NCBI GenBank assembly: GCA_963691655.1
Contig: OY829329.1
Location: 51,375,279 to 51,439,278 of the forward strand
Source of the DNA: Toxonevra muliebris
Lineage: Eukaryota; Arthropoda; Insecta; Diptera; Pallopteridae
Reading direction: 5' to 3'
Length of the DNA: 64,000 nucleotides
Numbering within the stretch: the stretch's first letter is position 1; each line of letters begins with the position of its first letter. The notes under the pieces were generated by a model, which was given only the letters and a program-made list of their open reading frames with translations, did not search any database and was not told the origin of the DNA. Both the position numbers and the translations under genes were made by a program. Positions 10,701 to 21,125 of the stretch are shown piece after piece.

Positions 10701-11051
10701 CTCGATACCAATTTTCACCGCAATAAGAAGAGGAGCATGTAACTTCGTAGTATACACCCAAACCAAAACTTAAAAAAAAAAATGTATGAAACGCTGCTGA
10801 TAGGGGAAAAAACGGTTATCACCACTGAATTCCTTGACCCTGTATTAGTTAGAAACGAAATGTCTCCCGTCTGCTACATTTTATGACTAGCACAGTGTAA
10901 TATAAATCAGCCTTTGGTTACTTACGCAAAACTAGCGACTTTTTAAGCTAGTACACGGGTGTTTCTCATTGGCCAACTCTAATATTAGCACATAGAAAGC
11001 TACAAGTTTGTAACGTCATAATAAAAATTAATATTCGCTTCAAATAGCCAG

Positions 11052-11359
11052 CAGAGTTGGGTAGTAATGATAATATTTAAGTGTAAACCAATTACTTTGA
11101 ATACTAAATTCCTTTCTATTCAATTACATTTTCAATTCCTTTATGGAATTGATATATTTTTAATTGCAAAATACAATTCCTTGCAATGGAATCGAAAATT
11201 TTTGCAATTCCATTAAGGAATTACCGATTACAATTCCTTGTAATGGAATTGAAAGTTTTATCAATTCCATTACTAATGAATTGAAAACATTAAAGTACCA
11301 ATTATAATTCCTTGTAATTGAAATTGGGATTGTATTGTAATTGAATTTACCCAGCTTTG
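11052..11359. mobile_element. hAT-type MITE, 308 bp, with echoing interior
   Basis: It begins CAGAGTTGGGTA and ends TACCCAGCTTTG, inverted with mismatches, flanked by 8-bp duplications ATAGCCAG (11044-11051) and ATAGCAAG (11360-11367), 7 of 8 identical. The interior consists of degenerate palindromic copies of AATTCCTTGTAATGGAATT in both orientations. Its terminal sequence resembles the element at 17470-19006. Confidence 0.7.
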
Positions 11360-11404
11360 ATAGCAAGTAATAGAATTGATTGACTGCAAGATCAAGCGAC
11401 ATCT

Positions 11405-11500
11405 GTAAATTTTCTGCTATCGCTTTCCTCTTTTCTATTCTCACTTGCCTCTTTTCTGCTCTCACCTTTCTTTTTTCCGCTCTCACTTTTTTTTTTCCTT
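11405..11500. repeat. Short pyrimidine-rich minisatellite
   Basis: About four diverged copies of a CTTTTCTGCTCTCAC-like unit of 20-22 bp. Read on the minus strand it yields a repetitive AEKRKVR-type peptide, a by-product of the repeat. Confidence 0.6.
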
Positions 11501-11550
11501 ATAAGTTTTTCCGCCTATTTAGGTTGGGCTGTTAGAAATTTATTCTAATT

Positions 11551-11605
11551 CAACTAATTCGAAAACTAAGTGTTGCCACGCAACTAATTCGAAAACTAAG
11601 TGTTG
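11551..11605. repeat. 30-bp tandem duplication
   Basis: CAACTAATTCGAAAACTAAG plus TGTTG at 11551-11575 recurs at 11581-11605, identical over 25 bp, separated by CCACG. Confidence 0.9.
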
Positions 11606-13319
11606 TCTCATTTATTGCTTACAATGAAATTAAAAATCTAATCTCCCTAGTTAGAAAAACTCATATATATTTTTTATAAATACATACATATTTCTGGTAT
11701 TTCTATAATATTTTTGGGTGTGTTAACGCTACAATCATGATGCTTTCGTTTTTATTTGTTTTTTCTCTCATTTTAATTATATTTATTTTATTGTATTCAG
11801 TTCTATATTCTATATTTTTCAGCTTATATATTTTGCTTATATTGTATATTTCTCTCATTGCAATTTCTTAATTATACAATAAAATAATGAGCTTCCCTCA
11901 TTTGTATCACTGAATGACACACATATTTGCTATCTACTTAATATTTCTCGCATTCCAACATGAATTCTTGTTCTATTGTATCTATATTCTTGCCCCACAA
12001 TTTCCCCTTGGCAAAATGTATCTATTTTATGTGTAGATATTTGGTTGACGCTATACACATTTCTTGCATATTCTTCTTATTTACTTACTTGAGTACTAAT
12101 CAATTAAAATAGTAGCATTCGCGAGTAATCGCGTATTTTTAGCATGCGCCATCATTTCAGTAGTAACTATAGCGTTTATTAGCGAAATATTTTGAAAATG
12201 GAATTTTTTCTAGCTATTTAAATAAATTTTAATGAGATATTTCGTTGAAATATTTGTGTATTTATAGTTGGCTGAAAACATGCCTTCAACCGTGCTCACT
12301 GTGAATACCACAATTTTATTGATGCGTATTAGTTAAGTACCTGTAAAATACGAAAAGTAATTGCTACAAAAACTAAGTTTTTCCTCGATTAATTAGGCAT
12401 ACAAATAGTTCATTGTATTTAGGAATTTTTGCTAGAAATTTGAAGATATTCTCTTCTTAAGATTATAAAATTTTGTTTTTTTTTTGTTTGTATTTATTTG
12501 AACAAAATTTCATAGTGAGATGACGTAATTTTTTTAATATATAGCAGAAAAACTTACTTCGTGTCGCTTTGTTGCCATTTTGGCCTTTTAATTACTTATT
12601 ATTATTATTTTTTTTTTTTTTGACAATTAAAAACTAGTAAGTTGCTTTTCCTCATGGTTACTTATTCTTTCTTATTTAATTTAATAATTTTAATGCATAT
12701 CGAATCTTAGATAATTCATGATTTATATACCTACATGCATAAAAGACATAAATATTTTATGCTATCTAAGCTTAGTTCAGCAAAAACACTGAAGTTATGC
12801 GAGCAATTGAGTAGTAAATCTGTACATCTGAAGATTGCAATTTTGCCTCTAGAAATTCCCTTTTTTTTTAATAAAAATAATAATGCTTTGTGAATTCGTC
12901 TTTCCATTATTTTCCAGTGATGTCCAAGTGTTTTTCAGTATGAAATTTGTCTCACATTTCGAAAAGCCAAGCAGTTCATAAGAAGTATCCGACTTCAAAA
13001 GAAATGATAGAAAACCCTTGAAGAAAATATGTTGATTTTTATCAAAAATAAAGATATCTCTAACGGGTATCTCCATTGAAGCTCCCTCTCTCTTTGGACC
13101 TGACCAAAACTCCTAGTTAGGTGAAAAGGGTGTTCATGATGACCCCACATCACACAGTCAACTATTGTGATATCCCCCAACAAAATCTAATTTTATAAGT
13201 TTATTTTTTAGAAAAACTATCGCTTTATCAAATGGTTATTGGATAGAATTTCCCAAGTAACGAAGTCGGGCCCTAATTAAAGCTTTACAATGGCATAAGA
13301 TATGTTCTGTTGTGGAGTG
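11606..13319. other. AT-rich interval without recognised features
   Basis: Poly-T runs (12476-12488, 12607-12622) and short frames on both strands with no recognisable product. No paired termini were found. Confidence 0.4.
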
Positions 13320-14215
13320 CATGACGAAATCTCGAAAGACACTATCCCGAAAGACAAAATCCAAAAAGACCGAATACAGACAAGACAAAATCCAGATTGG
13401 GCAGAATCCAGACAAGACAAAATCTTGACAAGACACAATCCAAACAAAAAATCTTGACACAAAATCCCGTCAAAAAAATATAATAATTAAAAAATAAATT
13501 AATTTAATTTAAAAAATAATTTTAAAAAAATTATGCGATTTTTCTTTAAATTATTATTATTTGTCGGGATTTTTTGTCACGGTTTACTCTTTGCTCCACA
13601 AAAATAATACAATTCAGAATACAAAATTTTTAATTAATTTTGAAATATTTATCTATCATTTTTGATCGATGCAATTTTTTTCTAAATTTCATTTTTAAAA
13701 AAATCGTTGTTCCAGTCTTGATTGATTCATAGTATTCAGGTATGTCTGCAGATGGCACAAAAGAAAAAGCTTTGAGTTTTCACTGCAGGTGGGACCATAC
13801 TGGAAATAAAGTAAAAGCTTTTCTTTTTGTAACTTTCGCCATATAATTTGAGCGAAATGAGAAAAGCAACCATTAAATATTGTTTCGGGGAAAAATGATT
13901 TAAAGCGTGTTTCTTCAAAATAAGGAAGAATGAGGCTGAAACTCTAAAATATTTTTGTTCAAAAGAAAAAGCAGAAATAAAATTGAAACAAAAATAAAAT
14001 TAAACGGAAAAGAATTATTACAAATAATTTAGTTTATTTTTTAAGTGAATTAAAGGAAGTAATGAATTAAGAATGAATTTTCAATTTTTGGTCTGGATAG
14101 TGTGTTGTCTAGATTTTCTTTTATCGGGATTTTGTCTTGTATAGATTTTAAATTTGCTGCATTTTAAGGAACTGTCTGGATTGTGTCCTGTATGGTTTTT
14201 GGAAGCCAGGATTGT
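13320..14215. mobile_element. Foldback-like element with repeat-built arms
   Basis: The left arm (13320-13480) is a decayed array of GACAAGACAAAATCC and GAAAGACAAAATCC units. The same units appear in reverse complement on the right at 13561-13582 (GTCGGGATTTTTTGTCAC) and 14090-14190 (GTCTAGATTTTC, ATCGGGATTTTGTCTTG, GTCTGGATTGTGTCC). Inverted arms made of short direct repeats are the architecture of Drosophila FB elements. TTGTGGAGTGC occurs as a direct repeat at both edges (13310-13321 and 14213-14222 approximately) and may be a target duplication. The middle is AT-rich and non-coding. Confidence 0.5.
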
Positions 14216-14518
14216 GGAGTGCCCCTTCTGCTGTGTTGCATATTCCTGTACTATACCCAAGGTGAATAAGTAATCGTAGGGTTGCAATTCCCTTTTCAGA
14301 CCACTGAATTATTTAGCTTGTCTATTAGCAAAGTTTTCCTCCAGGAAAACTTAATGAAAGTCAATGGTAACACACAGCATGGTTTTCTAGCCAGTTCCTC
14401 TACCATTTCGCTGTCTGGATGGTGACTATCCCTTAGGTTGATTAGAAGCTAGTTTAGAAGAAATTTCATAAGCGACAATCTGCTGTCAGAGTGTATGTAA
14501 ATGTTCTTGTAGTTCTGT

Positions 14519-14554
14519 ATTAGGTTAGGTTATGGCGATGACGAAAGCCTCACA
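14519..14554 (-). repeat. SINE tail fragment, part 1
   Basis: ATTAGGTTAGGTTATGGCGA is the complement of the TAACCTAACCT tail of the SINE at 52278-52584. It is separated from its continuation at 15843 by the DD37E transposon. Confidence 0.55.
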
Positions 14555-14556
14555 TA

Positions 14557-15840
14557 AGGAGTGAGATTTAAATAATCTTAACACACGTTTTACCTAATAA
14601 TTTTTTTTTGGGTGTAAAATTTAAAAATTTCTTTGATCTAGTTATCTTTAAAAAATATGTCAGTTGTTATTTTTAATGACAAACATGTTGATTTATTATG
14701 AGTTTAATCAAAATGAGTGAAGAAAAAGATGTACGTCTTAAAATTATTAAAAATTTTCAAAAAAAATCCAAATTGGTCCTACAAAAAATTGGCCAAAGAA
14801 TTGAAAGTTTGCCGGCAAACTGTTTCCAATGTTATTAAACAGTTTCAGGAGAATTTGACCACCGATAGTAAACCTGGTTCGGGAAGAAAACAAGGACCAC
14901 ATGATATTGGGAAAGCCAAGAAAATAGAAAGCATATTGAAAAGATCTCCAAGCACATCTGGTAGGAAAGCTGCCTGGTTAGCCCAGTGCTCTGACTATTT
15001 GGTGCGAAAAGTTAAAGCCAATGCAGGTTTGAAAATATACAAAGTCCAAAAAGTTCCAGACATGAATGCTGCAAAAAATTTAGACGCCAAAAGTAGGGCT
15101 CGGAAGTTAAAATCGAGTTTCATACAAAAATATTCATGTTGTATAATGGACGACGAAAGATTTTACGAAGCTTCCGGGTCAAAATTTTTATGTTGCTGAT
15201 GCTCGAGGAAATGTCGAAGAACAATTTAGAATCAAAAAGGAGACGAAATTTCTTAAAAAATTCCTGGTATGGCAAGCTTTATGCAATTGCGGCAAAAGAA
15301 GCAAGCCATTTGTTACAGTGGGCTCTATAAATACCGAAATATACATCAAAGAATGTTTGAAAAAAGACTTCTCCCTTTCATAAGAGAGCACAATGTGTCC
15401 ACATATTTTTGGCCCAATTTGGCATCATGTCACTACGGCAAGAAAGCTCTGGAGTGGTACCAAAGTAATAACATAGTTTTTGTACCAAGAGAGGCCAATC
15501 CTCCAAATTGTCCGGAGCTAAGACCAGTGGAGAGATATTGGGCTCTTGTAAAAAGAAACTTAAAGAGTACATAAAAGGTGTCCCAAAATATCAAAGATTT
15601 TAAAAGGAGATGGGCAAACTGTTCCAAAAATGTGTCTGAAACAACTATAAAATCTCTAATGGAAGGCTTACCAAAAAAGGTCCACGAGTTCATAAATAGA
15701 AATTAGAACTATAAAAGTTATATTTTTCTGTAATTTGTAAAATATTATCAATTAAATAACAAAAAAAATCAAAACTCTAAGATCAACCGTTTAAAAATTA
15801 TTGAATTTATATATGTTAAGATTTTTTCGATCTCACTCCT
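14557..15840 (+). mobile_element. Tc1/mariner-superfamily DD37E transposon, 1.28 kb, dead
   Basis: TA flanks (14555-14556, 15841-15842) and inverted ends AGGAGTGAGAT...ATCTCACTCCT, with pairing extending to a subterminal AATCTTAACA on each side, define a full-length element of typical size. It encodes one transposase pseudogene on the plus strand. It inserted into a SINE tail, whose two halves lie directly outside. Confidence 0.85.
14713..15706 (+). pseudogene. DD37E transposase, frameshifted, catalytic Asp lost
   Basis: DNA cut-and-paste transposase of the Tc1/mariner superfamily. ATG at 14713 opens MSEEKDVRLKIIKNFQ; a run of eight A at 14759-14766 then shifts the frame, after which the helix-turn-helix DNA-binding region (KKLAKELKVCRQTVSNVIKQ) and MDDERF (first catalytic Asp, near 15147) follow. 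A second shift occurs near 15165. The C-terminal catalytic part resumes by 15378 with YFWPNLASCHYGKKALEWY and ELRPVERYWALVKR. Exactly 37 residues separate the second acidic position from the Glu of PVERYW, giving the DD37E spacing known from insect ITmD37E/TRT elements. The second Asp is Asn here (WPN instead of WPD), which alone would abolish catalysis. A premature stop follows at about 15573, and the original end is NRN-stop at 15706. Confidence 0.85.
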
Positions 15841-15842
15841 TA

Positions 15843-15880
15843 GACTTTCGGGTCCATAGTAATACCACAACTCTCAAAAG
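15843..15880 (-). repeat. SINE tail fragment, part 2
   Basis: GGGTCCATAGTAATACCACA is a diverged complement of TGTGGTATCACAATGGGCC in the SINE tail at 52532-52552. Together with 14519-14554 it reconstitutes one diverged tail split by the transposon. Confidence 0.45.
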
Positions 15881-17461
15881 CTCTTTTGTAATATTTATAC
15901 AAGTATTTGTGTTGGGTTTTGCATGAAATTTCAAAAATCAAGAATTATAAAAAAGAGTATCTATTAGCAATCATTTGCCAGATAAGGTCGGGCTTAAATT
16001 GTCAATCCAATGATCGGCATCGTTTTCATGTTCAATAATTCAAAGATTTCGTGCTTGTTGATTATGAATTTGAGAATTTTATGATTGGGAATTTTGAATT
16101 TGGGGATTCTGTATTTAGAGATTGTGAGTTTTGGCATTCTTCATAATACCGGTGTTTTAAGTTTGGCTATTTTGAGTCCCTTCCGGTTTTTCTGAAAGAA
16201 ATCATTGATATGGGAGATTCTTGTGTTGAAAAACACTGCTTTCTGTAATCCGCTAGCCAGATTTCATATAAGTCAATTTAAAGGTGCTTGAATAACGTAA
16301 TCTAAGTTCACAGACCGATTAGTTATATCACATTTCAAATCCATATTGAAAAGCCACGTTCAAACTTATCTCAAATTACGACGATGCATGAAGTTTTGTT
16401 TCTTTAATTTTTTCTTAAGAAATTTTCAAATATTTCTGGAAGTTTTTTTTTTTATAAATAATATAGCTGCGCATGACTAATGTTTCTAAAAATTATTTAA
16501 CTACTTGAATGATGATAAGAATGCCATTATGAGGCTCATTACAAACGTTGATAATAACTCAATAAAGATAAGCAAAAGCTGATTTATTTAACTATGAGAT
16601 AATAAAACTTGTCTTTTAATATTTGTATTTATTATACACAAGTAGCAGCACTCGATGATGCTATGTATTGTAAATCTATTTTTAAATAATACGCTGTGAT
16701 TATTTTTATTTTACAATTAGCTATGTATGTCACAATTAGTTATATTACATTTTCTTATTAGACATTTTCCTTTTTAAATTCATTCATAGATTTTTAAACA
16801 AAATGAGCATTAAGATCGAATGATAGATAGATACGTGTTCGTTCTTCTTCTTCTTCTTTCACTCTATCTGTGTTCTGATATTTTTGCGCATAAATTTAAA
16901 TATATAATAAATAATGTTAGAACCAAAGAAAAAGTGACAGTTTCTTGGCTTACTAATTCAAAATTGCACATCAGCTTCATTGTCATTGTTATTAGCCAAA
17001 ACAATGCCAAGTTTATCATAGCAAACTATAAATATACATACATACATAAGTGGGTACTTAAGCGCAAATGTGTAACTATCAGAGACAATGAACAAACGCC
17101 GGACGATGACAATATAACATTAGCACACTTCCGTATATGAGAAAAGCAGCGGAAAGGCTGAAATGAGAGGTGTAGCCAAGTAAAATGAGTAGACTGACAT
17201 ACGCGCAGCCCATTTTGTCACTCATTTTCTATAGGTATCTAAATATCCACTCAAATCTTAATGAGTTCTAATGCATATGAGGCAACCTCAACGTGAATAC
17301 CTATTCGTAGCTAATGAACTAGTTATGATACTCAATCATGCATTAAGCGTGTGTTTGTGACTAAAAGGAAATCGATATAGTACGTGTAGTTTGTCATATT
17401 TTTAAGGCAACCCTTAAAGCAATTTCATATAGGCACTTTTGAACACTGCACCCTTTGTTTA
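15881..17461. other. AT-rich interval with a degenerate tract
   Basis: At 16045-16190 loosely repeated words (GAATTTGAGAATTTTATGATTGGGAATTTTGAATTTGGGGATT) form another decayed short-period tract. A (TTC)5-type microsatellite lies at 16844-16858. Frame 16820-17140 is open but low-complexity at its start and has no recognised family. Confidence 0.4.
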
Positions 17462-17469
17462 TATACTAT

Positions 17470-19006
17470 CAGAGCTGGGCGGTTTCGATTACTTTTGTAA
17501 TCTATTACACATAAAGTACCATTACTTGTAATCGTACTCAAAAATTTTTAAGTACGATTGCTGTAATCGTACTCAAATATTTTTAAGTACGATTGCTGTA
17601 ATCGTACTTAATCTTTTTTTTTTTTTTGAATACCATTACAGTAATCGTACTCAAAATTTTTTGAGTACGATTACTTTTTCGTATTTTGAGTACAATTACT
17701 CATATGCATGTAATACATATTTAAACACAAATAAATTTTTAAGTTGTTCTTGAGACAAATGTCACTGGGCTGACGTGCCATTAACAATTCAAAATTAAAA
17801 ACAATTGAATTATTCATAAAATAATCATCCATTTTTCGAGGTCATAAATTAATTTTCGCTCATTCATTTGTTACTGGCGCTAATCCTCACACAGTAAATA
17901 TCATTAAAAATATTAACTGCATCGTGGTCAGCATAAACAGACATTTTTTTATAATTAGTTTTGTGAACTTCAGAATTATGGTGTTCTAAATTTTCATTTC
18001 ATTAAAAAAAAATTGTTTATTAAGGGGGAAGGCCACTGTGGCGGCTAGAAAAATGAGCGATTTTCGGGATTTTTTTTTTATGTGTCAAATAAAGGAATAT
18101 GGGGATCGTTTTATATTCATTTTATTAAGTGCACTTCCAACAATATTTCCATAAATTTTTATTAAAAAATATTGAATAGTTTTCTACCTCCATGGTCTCG
18201 TCGATTTTTCAAGAACGGATTTTCTGAAAAAAAAATTATTAGTTTTTAATAATCTATATGAGTATAATTCTCGTCGTACGTAGCGTTTTTTTTTATTATT
18301 TTCCACAAAATGGCGACTGATTGAAATTTTATTCATGTTTCCGACCCTTTTTTTTGTTTCAAAAGAGCTTAAAAAATAGTAAAAATTAAAAAATCGGCTA
18401 CGCTTAACGTTAGCCACTTCAAAGACCAACAAAACGAATAAAAAAGATTGAAAATCGGTTAATATTTGATCGAGTTATCGACGCGACCAGTTCGAAAAAA
18501 GTCGTTTCGAGAAAAACTCGTTTAAAGTTTTCAGTCCATTAAGTTTTCAGTCTACTTACTATCACTAAAATGGCTGTAACTCAGGCAATTTTTGGAATTT
18601 TGACTTGAAATTTTGTACACATATTTTTGAATATATAAACTTTAATTTAAAATAACCGGTCACAGTGGCCTTCCCCCTTAATTATGTCGTCTACTGATGA
18701 GCTCGACTGGCCTTCGGATGACCCCAAAATCCCAATTTATATATTTTCCTCAAAATTAACCAACAAAAAAACGCAAGTGTGAAGCTTCAAATGGTGCTCA
18801 TATATTTATATTTTCAAATATTTTATGAACAAATTTCAAATATTTAATACAAATTACTTTGTAATCAAACCAAAACGGCTACTGTAATCGTACTCAAAAA
18901 ATTTCGAGTATGATTCCTTCATGTACTTGTGTACTCAATATTTTTTTGAGTACCATTACAGTAATCGTACTCAAACAGTAATCGTATTTCTACACGCCCA
19001 GCTCTG
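17470..19006. mobile_element. hAT-type MITE with CGTACTC echo interior, hosting a second MITE
   Basis: Ends are CAGAGCTGGGCGG (17470) and CGCCCAGCTCTG (19006), flanked by 8-bp duplications TATACTAT (17462-17469) and TATACAAT (19007-19014), 7 of 8 identical. The outer interiors (17490-17705 and 18870-18985) are arrays of GTAATCGTACTCAAAA in alternating orientation. A 662-bp MITE is inserted at 18020. Net length is about 0.87 kb; there is no coding capacity. Confidence 0.8.
18020..18681 (+). mobile_element. 662-bp MITE, GGGGGAAGGCCACTGTG family, copy 1
   Basis: TTAAGGGGGAAGGCCACTGT at the left and ACAGTGGCCTTCCCCCTTAA at the right are perfect 20-bp inverted ends, flanked by TTA on both sides (18017-18019, 18682-18684). 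Depending on where the terminus is set this is a 3-bp TTA or a TTAA-type duplication (PIF/Harbinger or piggyBac-like). The interior has no transposase. Copy 2 lies inverted at 19900-21125. Confidence 0.8.
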
Positions 19007-19014
19007 TATACAAT

Positions 19015-19835
19015 ATTATAGTTTTTATTATTGTTTATTTATTTTTAATATGTTTAAATAGTAAATATTTTGTTGCTCTCTTTTTTCAGGTTTTTGGTTT
19101 TTCGTTTTGTTTATTCTTTAGTTTATTTATGCTGTCTAAAAAAATTATACCAAAAACAGCTAAAAATATGTTTATTTATTTGGTTACGCATGCGGCTAAT
19201 ATTCAAAAATTTGCGTTTCTATTTTTTCTAATACGAACTAAATTCGGTTTTGCCATTTTATTTTCCAATGTTTACTTTCATTTTAGATTTCTATACTGCT
19301 TCATTGTTTAGTTTTATGTTAATTTATGTTTATATATGAATAATAAAATTGATGCTTCAGATTCTCTGGTTTCGATTTGGTCGACATCGACAAGTAAAAG
19401 TGTTCAGTTTTTTTTTCGCCTTATTTTCAGTTTAAATTGATTTATCTTAATTTTTATGAAATGAAAACTCAAAATTTATGTATATAACCATACTTAAAAT
19501 AACTACATATCTCTTTGATTCAATTAAATTTATTCTTAAAAATATTATTTAAAATGCCATGCTGGCTGGCATTGTGAACTTTATGTCATATGCAATAAGC
19601 ATTACATTTTTGTTGTTGTTTTCAAGCCGCTTCATTTTCAGCGCCATAATAACAGTGAAGGCGAAAACAATATTTTCTGTAACTATTTTAGTCTAGAAAG
19701 ATTAAACTTTTCTTAAAAAAAAAAAACTTTTATATTAGCTTGGTATATTCTTTTAAACGTAAGTTTTTACATGTAAACTTATAGACAAGTTTAAGTTTAG
19801 ATTTAGAAATCAATTATAGATTCTTTATAGAACCA
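19015..19835. other. AT-rich interval without recognised features
   Basis: T-rich with short frames only; a ten-A run at 19718-19728. No repeat partners were noticed. Confidence 0.35.
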
Positions 19836-19899
19836 TCTGGTATCACAATCGGCCCTTCAGGCCTAAGTCTGTCCCTGAACAGCCACTTAACCTAACCTC
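19836..19899 (+). repeat. SINE 3' tail fragment
   Basis: CTGGTATCACAATCGGCCCT through ACAGCCACTTAACCTAACCT matches the last 60 bp of the SINE at 52278-52584, including the TAACCTAACCT end. The tRNA-related head is absent. It abuts the next MITE precisely. Confidence 0.7.
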
Positions 19900-21125
19900 T
19901 TAAGGAGGTGACCACATCTAGTCACATGTCTTAAATTAAAGTTTATATATTCAAAAATATGTGTACAAAATTTCAAGTCAAAATTCCAAAAATTGCCTGA
20001 GTTACAGCCATTTTAGTGATAGTAAGTAGACTGAAAACTTAATGGGCTGAAAACTTTAAACTGGTCGCGTCGATAACTCGATCAAATATTAACCGATTTA
20101 AATTTTTTTCAAATTTTTATTCGTTTTGTTCGTCTTTGCAGTGGCTATTGTTAAGCGTAGCTGATTTTAAAATTTTTGATTTTTACTATTTTTAAGCTCT
20201 TTTGAAACAAAAAAACTAAATTGTGTATTAACGAACACGAGGCAGAAGTGAAACTTCTTGTGAACTAAACGAAACACAAGCAAATAACAAGCAAATGAAA
20301 TTTTTCAATCGCTACATTTTTTACTTCATTAGCTTTGTGTTTCATTTGCTTGTGTTTCGTTTAGTTCACAAGAAGTTTCACTTCTGCCTTGTGTTCGTTA
20401 ATACACAACCAATTTTTTTTTTTTTTGGATTAATGCTAGAACAAAAATTGGAACTTTGTACCGGTAATGTCGATGACAATTGTAGCGAACTTTTGTTGTG
20501 TGCGACATCTTCATGTAATTCCTTGGACATTTGCGCCATCTGTATGTGATATGTATAACTGTCATAAACTCTAAGATGGCGATGCTACACATTGTTCTTT
20601 CTGCCATAGGCGTGTGTGTGTGTGTAATTAATATGTTATGTTGAATTAAAACTATTCATGAATCGTTTATTATATAGTTTGCTCGTGAATTCAGTTACGG
20701 AATATTGATATTTAGCCCCTCATGCACATTGCTCGACAAAATTATGTCGCATTGCAAACCTACGCGCGACGTCACATCCGGTTGGTTTTACTCTAGGAAA
20801 AAAGAAGTTTCACTTCAAAAAAAAGGATCGAAAACATGAAAAAATTTACAATTAGTCGCCATTTTGTAGAAAAAAAAAAAAACGCTACGTGCGACGAGAA
20901 TTATATCTATATAGATTATTAGAAACTAAAAATTTTTTTTTTTTAGAAAATCCGTTTATGAAAAACGCTACGATACCATGGAGGGAGTAATTTATGGAAA
21001 TATTTTTGGAAGTGCACTTAATAAAATTAATATAAAACTATCTCCATATTCCTTTATTTGACAGACCGAAAAAATTCCCGAAAATCACTAATTTTTCCAG
21101 CCGTCACAGTGGCCTTCCCCCTTAA
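19900..21125 (-). mobile_element. GGGGGAAGGCCACTGTG MITE, copy 2, interrupted
   Basis: Inverted relative to copy 1. The right end GTCACAGTGGCCTTCCCCCT plus TAA is intact, while the left end (TTAAGGAGGTGACCACATCT) is diverged. The interior aligns with 18020-18681, for example AAAATGGCTGTAACTCAGGC at 18568 against the complement at 19996-20015. It is interrupted at 20227-20816 by a hairpin-ended element inside its A-run. No target duplication is recognisable. Confidence 0.75.
20227..20816 (-). mobile_element. Hairpin-ended repeat element, copy A, 590 bp
   Basis: Near-identical in layout to 53820-54431 (opposite strand). One end starts GAAGTGAAACTTCTT, itself a near-palindrome; the other ends with an inverted repeat of about 80-bp arms (20227-20409; GAACTAAACGAAACACAAGC against its complement) and the same GAAGTGAAACTTCTT word. 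A GT/CA microsatellite sits in the middle (20609-20622). Both copies sit beside an A/T run with no clear target duplication. Subterminal inverted repeats, a terminal hairpin and an internal microsatellite recall Helentron-derived (INE-1-like) elements, but I do not see diagnostic Helitron ends. Confidence 0.7.

Noticed and set aside
11160..11486. 108-codon minus-strand frame with AEKRKVRAEKR repeats
   Set aside because: Its start is a pyrimidine-rich minisatellite and its remainder crosses a hAT MITE.
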